Shown here one piece after another: positions 22,869-36,125 of a stretch of DNA of 64,000 nucleotides. A program made the position numbers and the translations under genes. Each line of letters starts with the position of its first letter. The stretch's first letter is position 1. The notes beneath the pieces were generated by a model. The model searched no databases and had not been told where the DNA came from. It saw only the letters and a program-made list of their open reading frames with translations. This DNA comes from Motacilla alba alba (taxonomy: Eukaryota; Chordata; Aves; Passeriformes; Motacillidae), in contig NC_052021.1 in the NCBI RefSeq assembly GCF_015832195.1, forward strand, positions 29,910,786 through 29,974,785, given 5' to 3'.

Positions 22869-24558
22869 ATTTAAAGGATTCACGACAGAACAGGGTCCCA
22901 CAAAATGGAATTATTTCCATTTTAATTCGTCAATGACTAATTTTATCAGTGATTAAAAATAACAGGCTGGGGACAGGGGATAAATATATGCTGGTATTTT
23001 TAAACATAAGGACCCTATGAAAATCACAGGGAAAGAAAAAAAAAATCTAGCACATTGTCATACCAAAATTATATGAATTTCTAACTCCAGGAAGATAATT
23101 ACAGTATAACACAACCTGAAACGTTTTTCATGTGTCTGTCAGGATCTTTTCCCATAGCAATTTTTTTTAAATTTTTTTTTTTTATTTTTGCCACAGGCAC
23201 ACAACTGGCTTTAAAAAACAAGCACTTTTTCTTCAAAGAGGATACCCATGATTACTGTACGAGCTCAAGAACAACTGCTCAAGAAGCTCTGGATAAGATT
23301 TAGCTTTTTCACTTGCCATGAGCACGCAGGGTTGCATTTTGAGACCACCCCAGGCCTTGCCTGGATCCCCAGCACTCCCTGTCTGTGCCAAACCCAGCTC
23401 TTTGGGTGGGTGCAGGTTTTCAGGTGGGAGCTGATTCCAAGGTGGGCTTTGGGGCTGCAGCATCCCCACTCCAGTCCGTGGGTTCCCTCCAGGGGCTCAG
23501 CCCCTGCTGGGATGTCAGGTTCCAGCTACTCATGTTTTAGGACTCTGTTTCATACCAAAACTGTAGCACCTATATCCATGTAAGTTTTACTTTCTTCTGT
23601 CTAAAGCTTTGGTTTATTTGAACTCTAAATGGCACCTTAGAAGATGAAAATTTATAGGAAAGAACATAGGAGGATAGGAAGGTAGGAACTGAAGTGCACA
23701 ATATTCTCTCTAGGAGCTAACACACAAGCTGGGCTTAGACCACCAGCAGAGTATCTTCCAGAAATGGTAAGATAATTAAGTATGAAGAGCATCTCTTAGA
23801 AACAGCTAAGACTTGGAATTAAGACATTGAATATCTCAACAGAGATGCACAGTTACGATTTTTATTAATTATTTCCACAATGGAAGATTGATTACATAAT
23901 CAAGAAAGCTACTAAATACTTTGGCTGTTGCACAGAAACTTTTCCATACTTAAAATGAGTTTTCTGAAAGACAATATTTAGTGTCACTGGTGAATGAATT
24001 ATAATAATTCTTTTTAATTATTCAAAGAATTAAAAACCCCACAAAACTTTCACTGTTTATTCTTAACCACCTGTACAGCTGGTGAAACACCCTCCATCGG
24101 ATTTCAGTGGGTTTTGCTATATTTTTGGAGAAATTTCCCCCCTTTATTTATTGCTCTTCCCTCTTTTGTTTTATGGAGCTCAGTCTGTGCTCAGCCTTTG
24201 AGAGTGGATCAGAACAGAGACAGGGTTGTTTGTATGAAATTATGAACTGCAGTTCATATTATATGTGGGACTCATGTCCCAGCTTGCCCAAGAGAAGCCT
24301 ATTAAACAGCATTCCAGACGGCAGCTCAGCCCAGGGGAGACTCTTGTCACTTCCCTGAAGGGCTGCCCCTGGCACACCAAGAAGTCTGTAACCCCAGGCC
24401 ACCCTGAGGTGCCTCTGAAGGAAAACAGTCCCTAAGTACGAGGTTCCCAAAATGCTGAGCAGGTGAAGGAGATTACAGGTTGGTGTCGAAGCTTGTGACA
24501 AGGAAAGAGGATGAGTTATGATGAAGGGACTTTACTTATATGCCCTTCCAGGGGGGTG
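22869..24558. other. Unique non-coding sequence
   Basis: A T-rich patch lies at 23160-23190 and a GC-rich patch at about 23330-23520. No gene, RNA or transposon is recognised. Confidence 0.6.
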
Positions 24559-25025
24559 GATGGGGTATATTCAGACTGATTTTGGACACCCAGATTAGCT
24601 CAGGCTGTGCTCTGACTGGGTGCTGTGCCCACTTCTGATGCTCTCCAATTCGATGGGGTATATTCAGACTGATTTTGGACACCCAGATTAGCTCAGGCTG
24701 TGCTCTGACTGGGTGCTGTGCCCACTTCTGATGCTCTCCAATTCGATGGGGTATATTCAGACTGATTTTGGACACTCAGATTGGGACAGGCTGTGCTCTG
24801 ATTGGGTGCCATTCCCACTTCTGATGCTCTCCAATTCAATGGGGTGTATTCAGACTGATTTTGGACACTCAGATTGGGAAAGGCTGTGCTCTGACTGGGT
24901 GCTAGTGCCCACTTCTGATGCTCTCCAATTTGATGGGGTGTATTCAGACTAATTTTGGACACCCAGATTAGCACAGGCTGTGCTCTGACTGAGTGCCAGT
25001 GCCCACTTCTGATGATCTCCAATTC
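24559..25025. repeat. 93/94-bp minisatellite, five units
   Basis: Five head-to-tail units start at 24559, 24652, 24745, 24838 and 24932. The first three are 93 bp and the last two 94 bp. Units 1 and 2 are identical over all 93 bases as I read them; units 3-5 differ at scattered positions, for example attagctcagg versus attgggacagg and an added base in gtgctagtgccc. Because 93 is divisible by three, the array stays open in several frames and gives a 31-residue repeated peptide on the minus strand, but the 94-bp units break the frame. I infer a non-coding array with recent duplication at its left end. Confidence 0.97.
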
Positions 25026-25199
25026 GATCAATACCGTGATGAGCAACTCCAAGGAATCTCGTAGTTGAGAGTTGTGTGCTAAGCTCATTGTATTTAAAAA
25101 AAAAACAACAAAAAAACCCACATGCTAAATTCATTGTTTTGCTGTAACATCATCCCAGAATAAAGCAGAAGTCCAGATGATGCACAGCCTTGGGAAAGC
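25026..25199. other. Flank of the minisatellite
   Basis: Unique sequence with an A-rich run at 25098-25118. No gene is visible. Confidence 0.6.
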
Positions 25200-25560
25200 A
25201 CACGTAAATGACCGCTGGGAGCTGGGGTGATCCCAGAGGTCACAGCTCGGGAGGACCCGAGCGCGCCTCAGACCTGAACCTCGAGATGGCAACTAAATTG
25301 TAGCCAGACCCAGAGGGTCAGCGGGCCCAGCTGCTGGCTCAGACGGTGATGAAGCACTCTGAGGGCAGCAGCAGCCCAGGGGCGAGTGAGTGGCCGGCAT
25401 GGCTAGCAGAGCAGAGCCGGGGCAGCGCTGAGGAAGGCGCGGTGCTGGATGGAGGAGCGCAGCACGCAGGGCTCGGGCACAAGGCAGCTCTGACTTCAAA
25501 GGCAGCTCTGACTTTGATAGAGAGTGAGCAGGGACCTGTGCTACAGAACAACCCGGCATG
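25200..25560. promoter_or_regulatory. CpG-dense block, candidate small CpG island
   Basis: CpG dinucleotides occur about every 20 bases here (for example gagcgcgcctc, cagcgctg, aggcgcggtg, gagcgcagcacgcagg), against near absence in most of the window. An 18-base tandem duplication beginning aaggcagctctgactt lies at 25481-25516. No TATA box, splice site or credible coding frame accompanies it. It may be an unmethylated regulatory element or orphan promoter. Methylation state cannot be seen from sequence. Confidence 0.4.
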
Positions 25561-28263
25561 TGCTTCACATTTCAGAAATTGTATGCAGGAAAAAGGCCTC
25601 GCAGATGAAAAAAAAAAAAAAAAGGAAGGGGGGAGAAAAGCAGCATAAAAAGGTCCTTGGGCATCGAGGCTCTTCTTAAGGTAGTGTTCCTGAGCCCCCT
25701 ACATGCTATGGCATTGCTGTCTGAAAACTGCAGTGTTTGCACTTAAATAGAATTTATTCTTTTTTTTTTCCCCCTCCCCATTTGGAGTTATTTAGCAACA
25801 CCTCTCCTGAGATGTGAAAGAATGCAAATAAAACATCCAAAGTGATCCTTACCAAGTACAAATTACATTAATTTGTCCTTTGGAGAATAACCTTTAGCCA
25901 TCACAAAATACATTCTACTGGCTTTCTTGCTTTCCACCCCCCTCCTCTTTTACTCTTTTCTTGGACTTTTGAAGCAGATTTTTGTTGAATAGATCATACA
26001 GGATTATACAGTTATAGCTTGCTTTCATATATTTCAAAAAGAAAATCATAAATATGACCTCATATGTTAATAAATCAATTATGGAATGCTGTTTTACACA
26101 TATGCTCAAAACATGACCTCTTCCAAGTTCTCTTAGAGCAGAAAGTTGGAGTGTAGATTTAAGGCACTTTAGCTTTAAAGATATTGGGAATAACAATATC
26201 TGGTAAATATTAAGTAAAGCAGGTTTTCTGTTAAGGTTTATCTTGCCTTCAGTGGTTTATTAAAGCTTGCTCAAAAACATAGTTTTAGTTACATGTGAAT
26301 AAGCCTTAACTTTACTTTTCTTCAATAATGAAATTGGTGTTCAGTAGCTATAATTTACTTAATCACTTCTGCATTATGAAGGGGTGAAGCAGAAGCAGAC
26401 TGAGTTTTATATATGTTCTTTTGCACTCTCCGAGGCTAAACATTGGTAGAACATTTTCATTTTATAGAACAAAACAATGCTGGTGACTCACGAGGACTTA
26501 CATAATTGCTTTTTTGGGAATTTGTCAAGGAAAAAAAAAGTGCAGCAGCCAATCCACATAACTTTTAAAACTGTGAAACAAAAGATGCACAGAACACTTC
26601 TCATTCTATTTTAGGCTTAATTCTCTGCTAAATTTCATCTTGGGCTCAATGTAAAAACTCTAATTTTATTTTTGCCTGTCTGAAGGAGATGAGGTAACCT
26701 TAAAAATGTTTGATAGAAAATAAAGCCTCCAACATAATCTCTCTCATTGCTTTCTGTAGTTCCTTTATAGCTTGCATTGCCATGATATGGAGAAGACCAG
26801 CATTTTTCCATAGTGGTTCCTCCTCTGAAGCTGTGTTCCTCTCCCATTTTGGAAAGTGATGTACAGAGACTGAAAGCCAGATGCAGGAAGGGGACACAGA
26901 CCCCTGCAGGCTCGGACAGAGCAGAGGCTCTGCAGTCCAGTTTTTTGGAAATGAATTCAGTTGAGATCAAAGGAATGCACAAACCAGTTGCTCTTCCCAA
27001 CACTACAGATATTTTCCTGTTCAGCCCTGAAGTTCCCAGGTGCCTACAGCTGGGTGCACACAGGCTGGGACCTGCAGCAGTTATACAACCCAGGGGATCT
27101 CAGGTGGAACCTTTTCCACCCAGGGCTTGTCCTCACCAAGCTGCAGTCAGAGAAATGTGATGGAAGCATTTCACCATGACCTCTACCACACAGAATGCTA
27201 TGGAGAGCAGGCACCCAAAGCTGCAGAAGAGCATGGAGAGGAGCAGAGCCATGCTTAGCTGGCAGGATATCTCTTGCCCCCTCACCCATGTGATGTAAAC
27301 TGATCGAACTTGTGATAGGGCACAAGTTTGACAAAACAACTGATCAAACTCAAAGCCCTGGTTCTGTCTACCTCTCCTGCTTTAAAAGCATCCCCTGAGC
27401 AATCAACACAACTGTATTACATTGTTTGTAGTCAGCAGACAAGAATAATTCCTTTTGATAGGAACTAGAGTGGTTTACATCAGCCGAAAGTCCTGCTTCT
27501 CTATCTCATCACACCTGATATCAACACACACCACCCAGCTGTACGTAGTGTCAAAACACCTTCTTTGAGGTGAATTTCCTCAGTACCTGGTAGGATATAT
27601 GTCTAGGCACTTAAACATCCTCCTGCCAGCACAGCTAGATGCTGAGGAAATTAAAATGAGCATGATGGTATTGCTATCAGGACACTTGTGAGAAGTGGAG
27701 AGCCTGTTACTGCGTATTTCAGAGAAAACAGCGCCATTAAAGGACACAAATGTGATACTTGCTTTGGATGTTTTCCCATGCAGATGAAAGGAGTCACTCC
27801 TCATGCAATCCTGAAAGAAGCTGATTAGATTTATGTAGGCAAGTATCAGCTTGTGATTAACATTTAGGTGAGGATGCAGTTGTGTGCTACAGGAAATAGT
27901 GCTGTGTGCATTTTCTGTTTACTTTCATTATCTAATGTGCTCTCTATTAGGCTAGGAAAGGCAGAAGTGGTTATTTCAGAGGATTTGAGTACTTGTAAAT
28001 TTATTACTCTTTCCTGAGACAGGAATTGAGCACATTACTTCTTTATAAACACAGTCTTTTTGGATGGACTGGTGTAAAATGCCTTCCAAGCAGTTTCAAG
28101 CCTGGCTGTTGTTCTGCTTGGAGCAGGTACAAAAAGGTTTGAAAAATCAGTTTTTCCAAAGAAAATTGCATCTCACCAAAAATACTTGTTTTAAGAAGTC
28201 ACTTTGTCTTTGCTGAATAGTTCAATCACAGAAGTGTGTGTGGGGCTGTATATATGCATGCAG
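25561..28263. other. Unique non-coding sequence
   Basis: An A16 run lies at 25608-25623 and a T/C run near 25760-25780. The AT-rich stretch 25780-26520 contains no transposon that I recognise. No gene is visible. Confidence 0.6.
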
Positions 28264-28302
28264 ATACACATATATATATATACACACACACACACATATA
28301 TG
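28264..28302. repeat. Compound TA/CA microsatellite
   Basis: Runs of (TA)n, (CA)n and again (TA)n follow one another without interruption in about 39 bases. Confidence 0.9.
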
Positions 28303-28358
28303 GTGTTTCAGTTGAACTGGGATAAAAGAAATCAGAGGTTTTACATTTTTCATTTGTC

Positions 28359-28378
28359 AAAAAAAAAAAAAAAAAAAA
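28359..28378 (+). repeat. A20 mononucleotide run
   Basis: Twenty consecutive A residues. No polyadenylation signal precedes it and no flanking duplication is visible, so I do not read it as the tail of a retroposed gene. Confidence 0.9.
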
Positions 28379-28536
28379 GAAAATCTGTTACCAAAATGCT
28401 TCATTTCTGGCAACATTTGTGTTGAATCCCACAGGGACATTTACCTTCAGGTAACCTCTGTGTAATTCATGTCTTCACTACAGCTAAGGGGAGATAGACC
28501 AGTTAGTCACTGCCTAAAAAATTTTTTTAAAAAAAA

Positions 28537-28549
28537 GGGGGGGGGGGGG
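28537..28549 (+). repeat. G13 run next to T7 and A8 runs
   Basis: Thirteen G residues directly follow runs of T and A. A G run of this length is unstable and can form intermolecular or slipped G-quadruplexes. Confidence 0.9.
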
Positions 28550-31500
28550 AAAAGCAGCCAAGACTGTTGTATAAAAGCTCAGAAATCCTTTCATGCACTG
28601 TCTAGGCTTGGAATATGGGAGGAAATCTCTGCCAAGAAGCGAAGGATGTTGAAACAGAATCATGCAATGTGTTAATGCCGCAGGGCATTGGAAGTGAGAT
28701 GCCAGGGACTTCAATCAGGAATTGAATGATCTTTGTGATATAGCAAAGAGGATGGAATAACATCAGAGAACTGTGCACACAATGGAAAGAAACAGCATAA
28801 TCATTTGTCATCATTCCAAGAGGACGAGTGCCGGCAGTGACGTTTCCCCAACCAACCTATTCATGTCATAGTTTGAGGTTCAAATACCTTCCAGGAGCTG
28901 ACACCACCAGCAACATCCTCTGATGGCATGGAAATTTCAGCAATATCCACCTCATCTGACACTTCAAAGGCCTCGTGCTCTGGTCCTCAGACAGTTAAGT
29001 GTGGATACGCTAAGGTGGCTATGAAATCAGATTAACTTAAAGAGCTTGTATAATTCACAGCCTATTAAGTTAACCCAATTTCAAAACTGGTTCCACTTTG
29101 CATGAGAATGGACATCTGTGGCCTTCAAAATCCTCTACCATTTTTCATTCTTCATGAGGTATTCTTCTTTCCTTTATACTGCTGCTGATCTCTAGCTGTG
29201 TTTTATAAAAAAAACTCAGTTGAAACTGGTCAGATACCTAAAATGATCGTGGCCTGCTATATGCAGAATATATAATTAAAGTGAAATGTTATAGAAAAAA
29301 AGTGTCAAAATGCCTGCACATAGGCAGAACTTGAACCAGAAACTCTCACTTTGATTCAGATAAGCCATTTGGTCACCAGTACTGGTCAACTTGCTATATA
29401 TTTTGGCAATAAAGTCACCTGGTTTCCAGTGCTGATAGGTCGATAGCTCTCAATAGGATCTAAAGGCATCATCATATGGTGTCCAGCTCTTCCATAGAGA
29501 TCCCTACACAAATATTTGAAAAAAAACCACCTAATTTTAGGTTTCTGCTTCTGAAAGTCTTGCATTTAATTTAACATTCAGCCTTTGTTTGCTGAAAAAA
29601 TGTAATACTCCATCAAGTAGATCAAGTCATACATACTAGTAGTACACCATCCCTATAAATATGTGGCGTTTAAGATACAGGGATATACATTAAGCAGAGA
29701 GCAGTACTTTCAGGCTGAGGAGCAGCCAACACTCACACTTGGATGGTGAAACCAAACTCTAATTATAAGATATCATCTCACCAATATATCTTCACATTTT
29801 AACATCTAGTAGAGCATAATACAGTCTAATTTATAAGGTGCCTTATCATGCAAACTTCCATAGGCACAGTAATTTAAAAGGGATTATATATAAGCCCCTC
29901 TAAAAGCAAGTATCAAAAAAGAAAAGATTCTTGGTCTTTCAAAAACTTTTATTGAAGGAGTTTCTCTGCTTTTGGGGTGGTGTGGAAGTCCAGAAAGAAG
30001 GTGGCACATGCCAAAATCATTAAAATTGCATGTTTAGTTCTGGTACTTAAATCTATGTCTGGTAATCAAGGAAAGGTCACAATATCACCTTCTCAAAGGG
30101 CTGTGCCTTAGATCTGTGTAAATTAGTGTCATTTCATCAACTTACAGCAGCTGAGGATAAACCCCACTGCTCTCAGGAATGTTGTGGGAACACTTGGTTT
30201 GATTCTTCGCATTCACACGTATTCCTAAAATAAAGAGGATTCTTCACCCCGATTTTTGTGATCCAAGTTTCCAAATGTCAGGATCTTGTAATTACTTTCT
30301 CATGGACTTTCAGAGCACAAAGTGTTCCTGATTTCCATTGCTACCACACGTGCTGCAGGATGTGAAGGGAATCAGAATTTACCTGTCCAAAGTCAGGACA
30401 GCAAAAGCTCCTCAGGCACTTCTGAAAAGCGTGAATGGCTTGAAGATTTTTCATGCAAAATACACGTAAGAATAAAGCACTTCTCTGCCCTGCTATCTAA
30501 CTCTGCCACATAGACATCTTTTTCCCATTCTCCTAATAAACAGGGTTCATGGATAAATTCCAGCTGATTGCTACGCTCTGAACAAAGCAAGAGCTATGGA
30601 ATTGCTGGCAAGCACATTCTCACCAAGATTTGCATAAGTTTTCATTCAGGATTACAGGCTTTGTCCTACCCAGATGAAGACATTTACCATTTTCTTTGAC
30701 TTTATCAGCAATTGGAGCATCAGTAAGGTGGTTAATAGGCTGCCTCAGGAAGCCAAGGCTCCACTTCTTTTTTCAATTTCTGTTTTAAGGGGAGTTAGAC
30801 ATTTTGTAAAGATGTTAACTTATGAGCCTGCTGCTCATATGAGTGGAGATATCTTTGGTCAAACTGAGATTCCTGGGTGCTTTAGATTTTGTTCGCAGGT
30901 ACCAAGGAGATCCTCTTACCAAAGATTTGTTACTTGAGATACTACAAGTACAGACAACCCACAGAAACCCCAGCTTCCAAGCAAGATGGAAAGGTTGTTT
31001 TCATGTAGAGTTGTGCACACATGTTATGATTAGACTGTTTGAACACTTAGGCAGTAGCAGAAAATAGTGTAAATAAAGATCATCCCATCACTGTGTGGTT
31101 GCCTGCCCATTCCCCTCAGAGAAGGGAGTTGAACAGCTACCATGAGAATGAAAGAGCACACCCAGTGTTTCCACCAGGACATTCATCACTGAAAATGCAC
31201 CCTGGGATCAGCTTCTGCACACCAAAATTCTATTCCTGGAAAAGCATAAAAAGAAATCTTCGTGTAATAGCCCAGGTTAAAAAGGCAGACACATCCGAAC
31301 AAACCCAACTACCAGATGCTACCTTTGGATAGCATTCAATCTTCAACTACAGTTTTTAAAAGGCTTTCTCCAGGAAATTGATATAACCTATCTCAAGCCT
31401 ACCACAACCTGCTTGATGTCCTTTATCCAGGAACAATCAAACAATTTATATTAAGTAACTGAAATGACCTTTTCTGTGCACTGAGCCATTGTAAGTGATA

Positions 31501-32117
31501 GTATAGAAATGAACCAACATGTTCACGACATCAACTGCATTGAGCTCAAGGAACCCATCCATTATTCAGAATAGATGCCTGGTAAAATGAATGGAATGTT
31601 TGTTATTATGAGAAAATAAGTCAAAAGCACTCAACAGCATTAATCAAATAAAAATAATGTGGAAATTTAAACTTTCGAGAAAGAAAACAGTGAATCATCT
31701 GTGAACTTGGCACTGTATCAAGTGCACACCATTCATCTTTACTCAAAAGACCCTTCATGACCTATCCACACTCCACCTTATCATTTTTTTCTGTGTTACC
31801 ATCATGTCAACTCTCTCCTTGGATTGGCCAGTGGTGCCTGCCATCATCCCCTCTCTGTTGCACTTCTGCCCTTTCTCCCATGCCAGCCTTCATGTATGGA
31901 AGAATCTCTCACAGATATCACCAAACCCCATTGTTCCCTCTCAAATGCTGCTAGAAATGTTTCCTTTCCTCAGATAGCCATAGGAAAGCACTTCATACTA
32001 AATATAAGGACTTTTTAAAACTCTTCCTATTCTTCCCTAATTATTTCCTTGTGCTTCCCTTTCTGTCTGGTACAACTTCACTATTTTGGTTCTGCATCTC
32101 CTGCTTCTATTTCTTGT
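28550..32117. other. Unique non-coding sequence
   Basis: I see no gene, RNA gene or classifiable repeat in this stretch. Open frames are short and unrelated to each other. Confidence 0.6.
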
Positions 32118-32235
32118 CTTAGACTAGAACTGACTAAGGGCAGGAATTTAGTCCTTGGTTTATATACAGAGTACTCAGTATGAGAGGTTTCTGTCCATAA
32201 CTGGGGACTCTTAACCGTTACTGCTTTATTAATGA
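32118..32235 (+). mobile_element. Possible ancient amniote interspersed-repeat remnant
   Basis: The order of words here (gactagaactgactaagggcagg, tttagtccttggtt, tacagagtactcagtatgag, ccataactggggact, actgctttattaatgataa) follows the 3' part of an old repeat that I know from turtle and crocodile genomes. The recalled form reads 'gactgtaagctctttggggcaggga ... tacagcacctagcacaatg ... ccatgactggggct ... aataataa'. It is heavily diverged and I cannot name the family. Confidence 0.35.
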
Positions 32236-35200
32236 TAACCTCTCAGCAGAGCTGTACACTTTTATTTGGGTTATATAGAACCCAGTGGCAACATACAACC
32301 ATATGGACTCAGTCCATTGAAAAATGACTATTGAAAAATGAAACATCAAAAAAATTTATTTTTCCCTGTTAATAGGGCATTTACTAGGATATACTCTGCC
32401 AAAGTTAGTCACAATCCCTTCAAGTCATTTTTAGAGGAAAAAAAAATGAACATGAACGGAAGATCATAAACACCTCCAGCCACCTACCATCCATGTAAGT
32501 TAATTTTCCTTGTGACCTGGAGATGCAGGCTGAAATCACCCGTGTCTGGATGTGTTCTTGGTGAGCTGGACAGTTTCAATGAAGAGAGACATTATTGCCA
32601 CATCACTCTGGGAAAGGCACTGAAGTCTGGCCCTTCTGTTTGCAGTGCTTTGCTTTCATTGCGTATGCCCATCATGGGAGAAAACTAATTTATTACTAGC
32701 TTAGGAAAAAGTTCTCTTTGACCAGCCTTGGTAATACTTGGTTTTCACTTAAATGCTTTTTGGTTCTATCTAAACCATATTTTCAGACATTTTTTTCCCC
32801 TCTCACAGCCCTAATCTCAAGTAATAACTTAAGAAAAGCAGCAGAATTTAATATAAACCTTTACTGGTAAGACAGGTAATAATAATAACAGTAAAAAGTG
32901 ATTTCCCTCCCACCACCAAAGTTATTCATCATTCTCCAATGCCTGAGGGAGAAAAGGTGAACTTTCTACATGTCTGAATGTCATGAAATTCAGGCAGTTT
33001 CAGTGCAAGAAAGAATGAATTCCAAAGCTGTGAATCTGTTCTTTCCATTACAGTTCCAAAAGAAATACAAGGCCTTCCACAACATGTAGGGAAATAAAAA
33101 TGTCTCATGGCTGTAGAGTTTGCTAGACCCCAGACACTTGGTATTTGTACTGAGCAGGTTGTTGTGAAGTGTGTGGCAGTGGTGTCAGGTATTTCTTGTT
33201 GTGCAAAGTAAGAGAGGCTAGAAACAATCAGTAGCAACTAGCAGAAAACAAAAGAAAATCAAACATTTTATTTAGTTGCATTTGTTTGTTTGTTTTTAAA
33301 TCATGCTTCATTTTGAAGTTACATTTCATCACTACTCTCATGAGCTTGTAGCTGGGACAGCTGTGTGATGCTGCATGGAAAAGAATGAGTAGTGGTGCCT
33401 CTCTTACCAGAATCAACAGCAAACACCCACTGACTAAACAGGCTCAAAAAGAGAGCTCCAGAATAAATGGAACAGCACCCATGTTTTGTTAGTGAAGGAC
33501 ACCAGGAGTTTAACTGTGAGCTGATGTTTCAGAAGACCTTGGAGTGGCACAGGCGCCCACCTACCCTGCAAAATCAGTTTCTGTGAAACAACAACCAGCC
33601 AAATAAATACCAAGCCTCTTAAACAGCGAGGAATGAGTCTCAGAGGTAATTTCTGTGTTTCTCATCACTGGTGGGAAGAAGCACAGGTTTGCTTGGTGAG
33701 GCACACGGTCCTCGCAGATGGAAATGTAAGTGGGGTTGAACATCAACCAGTCTGAGCTCACAGCTGTTCCTGCTACATCAGCAGACAAATCCAGATGTGC
33801 AGGGGATAAGATAATTTGCCTTCACTAGCTGGAGATAAGAGACACTCACGGAGTAGCCACCCAGACTAAGAAATGAAGCGGAGAGTTCTCAATTCTTTGA
33901 GCAATTTTAACACATTGTGTGGCAGTTTGAGGAGTTTTCAGGTGAGGACTTGGCCCTCATCTTCCCATTGCACAGATGTATTTAAATAGGGATGAACGAT
34001 TATGGTTTTTTGCCAAGGCCCAGGATACCACATCAAACCTGGACCCCAGTGTTTCACACTGCACCCATTGTCCACACCACTTAAAAGCCTTCTGTACCTG
34101 GCATGCCAGGGAACAGATGCAAATAGAGGTCAGGATACTGCACTAGACAAGCTTCTGGCCTCCTAATGAGTGATTTTTTAATTTAAAGTGAGGTGGCACA
34201 TGCAGGTTGTCATCTCATCAGTGGAAGTTAGAAATGCTGAGCTTGGGGTAATGGTTCATTGTGTAACATTTAACAAAGTCTTTTCTTTCTTATAAAGGCC
34301 CAAGCAAACGCAGACATTTTATCAGCATCACATCTGAGTGTAGAACATACTAAATATCTTATATACCACAGTAAAATGTAACAGCCTCATGTTAAGTGTC
34401 CCACTGCAGCCCCAGCCAATTCTTCCCACAGCCACAGGCTGCTTTTCCCTGGCCTGGGGATCCCTGGGAGCCCCCTCCAAGCAGGTGCAGCCCAGCAGAC
34501 AGAGCAGGCACACACTCAGCAACATGCTCCAGCTTTCTTCAGCCCCTTTCTCTTCAGGCTCCCAGCTTTATTTCCTCCTAGAACAAAATACATAAAACAA
34601 ATTCACCTCATCAGCCACATCGCCTTTCTTCTGTCTGCCAAGGCCTTTGCAGACCCTCCAGTGCAACACCTGACAAACTGCATTCTCTCCCTCTCAGGCT
34701 TTCCATGCTGTATCCCTGTAATTGTATCCACCACCAGGGTACTTTTTAATGGCCACCTGCTATTTTTTAAAGACCTGACGACCAGGTGAAGGGCTTTAGA
34801 GGCCAGATGAACCATCTAGCTCCAGCTAGGTGATTCAGCTTACTGCATTTCAGAGCATGGTCTCATGCCTTTGTAAATGCCAGCCTTTGTCTGATGAGGT
34901 ATCTGCAAAAATCTTCCTTTGCTGTGGCTGCACATCACATTTTTACAGAAGGTGGGCTTGATCTAGAGGCAGGAAGCAGAGGCAGGGCCAGCAGACTCTG
35001 AATTCCCAAAGAGCTCAAGGGCTGCAGATCCTGGTTCTGTCACTGCAGCAGGATGAATTTCACCTCCCAGCAGAATGGCATCTGCAAGAGAAGAACAGAT
35101 GAGAGGGCAGGAACACCTGGATTCCCTTCTTTCCTCTGCCCAGATTTCAGTATATTACTCAGTCCCTCAATACCTTTCCTCCTCATCTCTAAATTCATCA

Positions 35201-36086
35201 TTTGAGAACCTTTTCCTCCGAGCCCATCTGGAGATATCACTTCTTTGCCACTTCATCGAAACACTAAATATATATTAGGTAATGGGGTTTTCAGATGATG
35301 CTTGAGTGTGGTGATACAGGAAACACTTAGAACAGGCTGGTTATATGTCTATTACAAATTTTATTTTCCACGTAATCAGGCAAGGAAAGATTTGAAGCCT
35401 TAACAAGCCTTTTCTTTCAAACACAGCCCCAAGTCTCGGCACTAGCTGATGCTTCATTCCCCCTCCTGAGTAACCCCTGAACTTTTCAGCCATCTTCTAA
35501 ATCCATTGTGTCTGGTTTCAGTTAGATTAGATGCACTTTTAGATGGCCCACTCTGAGATTTTGATGGGTTACATTATCAATCCAGCGTTAGGGATGTTGA
35601 ATCAATGGCTGCACGTATTAAATCAGCTGGGGGATTATTTTTTCTGGTTTTGCCAATTTTATAGGCAACACCACCTTTTTATTACTATTGCTCTCACTGA
35701 AGACAGAAATCTGTGAAAATCTTATCCTTCTTTCAAGTTTTGCCAATAACTTATTAAGAGTATTTTGTAACAAGCATTCGTGAATTTTCTCATAAGAAAT
35801 TAAGTGAAGAAATTGAGTAAAGATCAAGAGAGGACTGTAGAGTTTGGGGAGCAATATAACAGCCACGGTTATTTAGTCACCTGCAAGAAATCCTACAGAA
35901 GCTCAGGGGACTGCTTTTATCTGCAAACACAAGCCATGATTCCCTGGCAGAACTCACGGTTATTTCCAAAGAAAAGCCAAGTCTTACAAACAGGGATCTC
36001 CTTAACCAAAGAATGGATGAAAGAAAGGCTTCCAAGTTGCACCAATCCCACAGCGAGCTTTTGCTGAAGGTGTCCATTCCTTGCAA
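32236..36086. other. Unique non-coding sequence
   Basis: A small direct duplication (attgaaaaatga) lies at 32317-32341. A mildly GC-rich patch lies at 34390-34560. No gene is recognised. Confidence 0.6.
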
Positions 36087-36125
36087 CACTGGGTCTAATC
36101 CTGCTCCACTAAAATTAATGGAAGA
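36087..36125 (+). mobile_element. Possible ancient amniote repeat scrap
   Basis: The text ctgggtctaatcctgctcca followed by ctaaaattaatggaag resembles the 'gggcctgatcctgctcccattgaagtcaatggaag' motif found in old amniote repeats. At this length it is only suggestive. Confidence 0.25.

Noticed and set aside
24536..25121. Minus-strand repeat protein of 31-residue units, or a CRISPR-like array
   Set aside because: The frame is a by-product of the 93-bp period; the 94-bp units shift it and other frames are equally open. Units abut directly without unique spacers, so it is a minisatellite.
28359..28378. Poly(A) tail of a processed pseudogene
   Set aside because: No polyadenylation signal, no coding similarity upstream and no flanking duplication.
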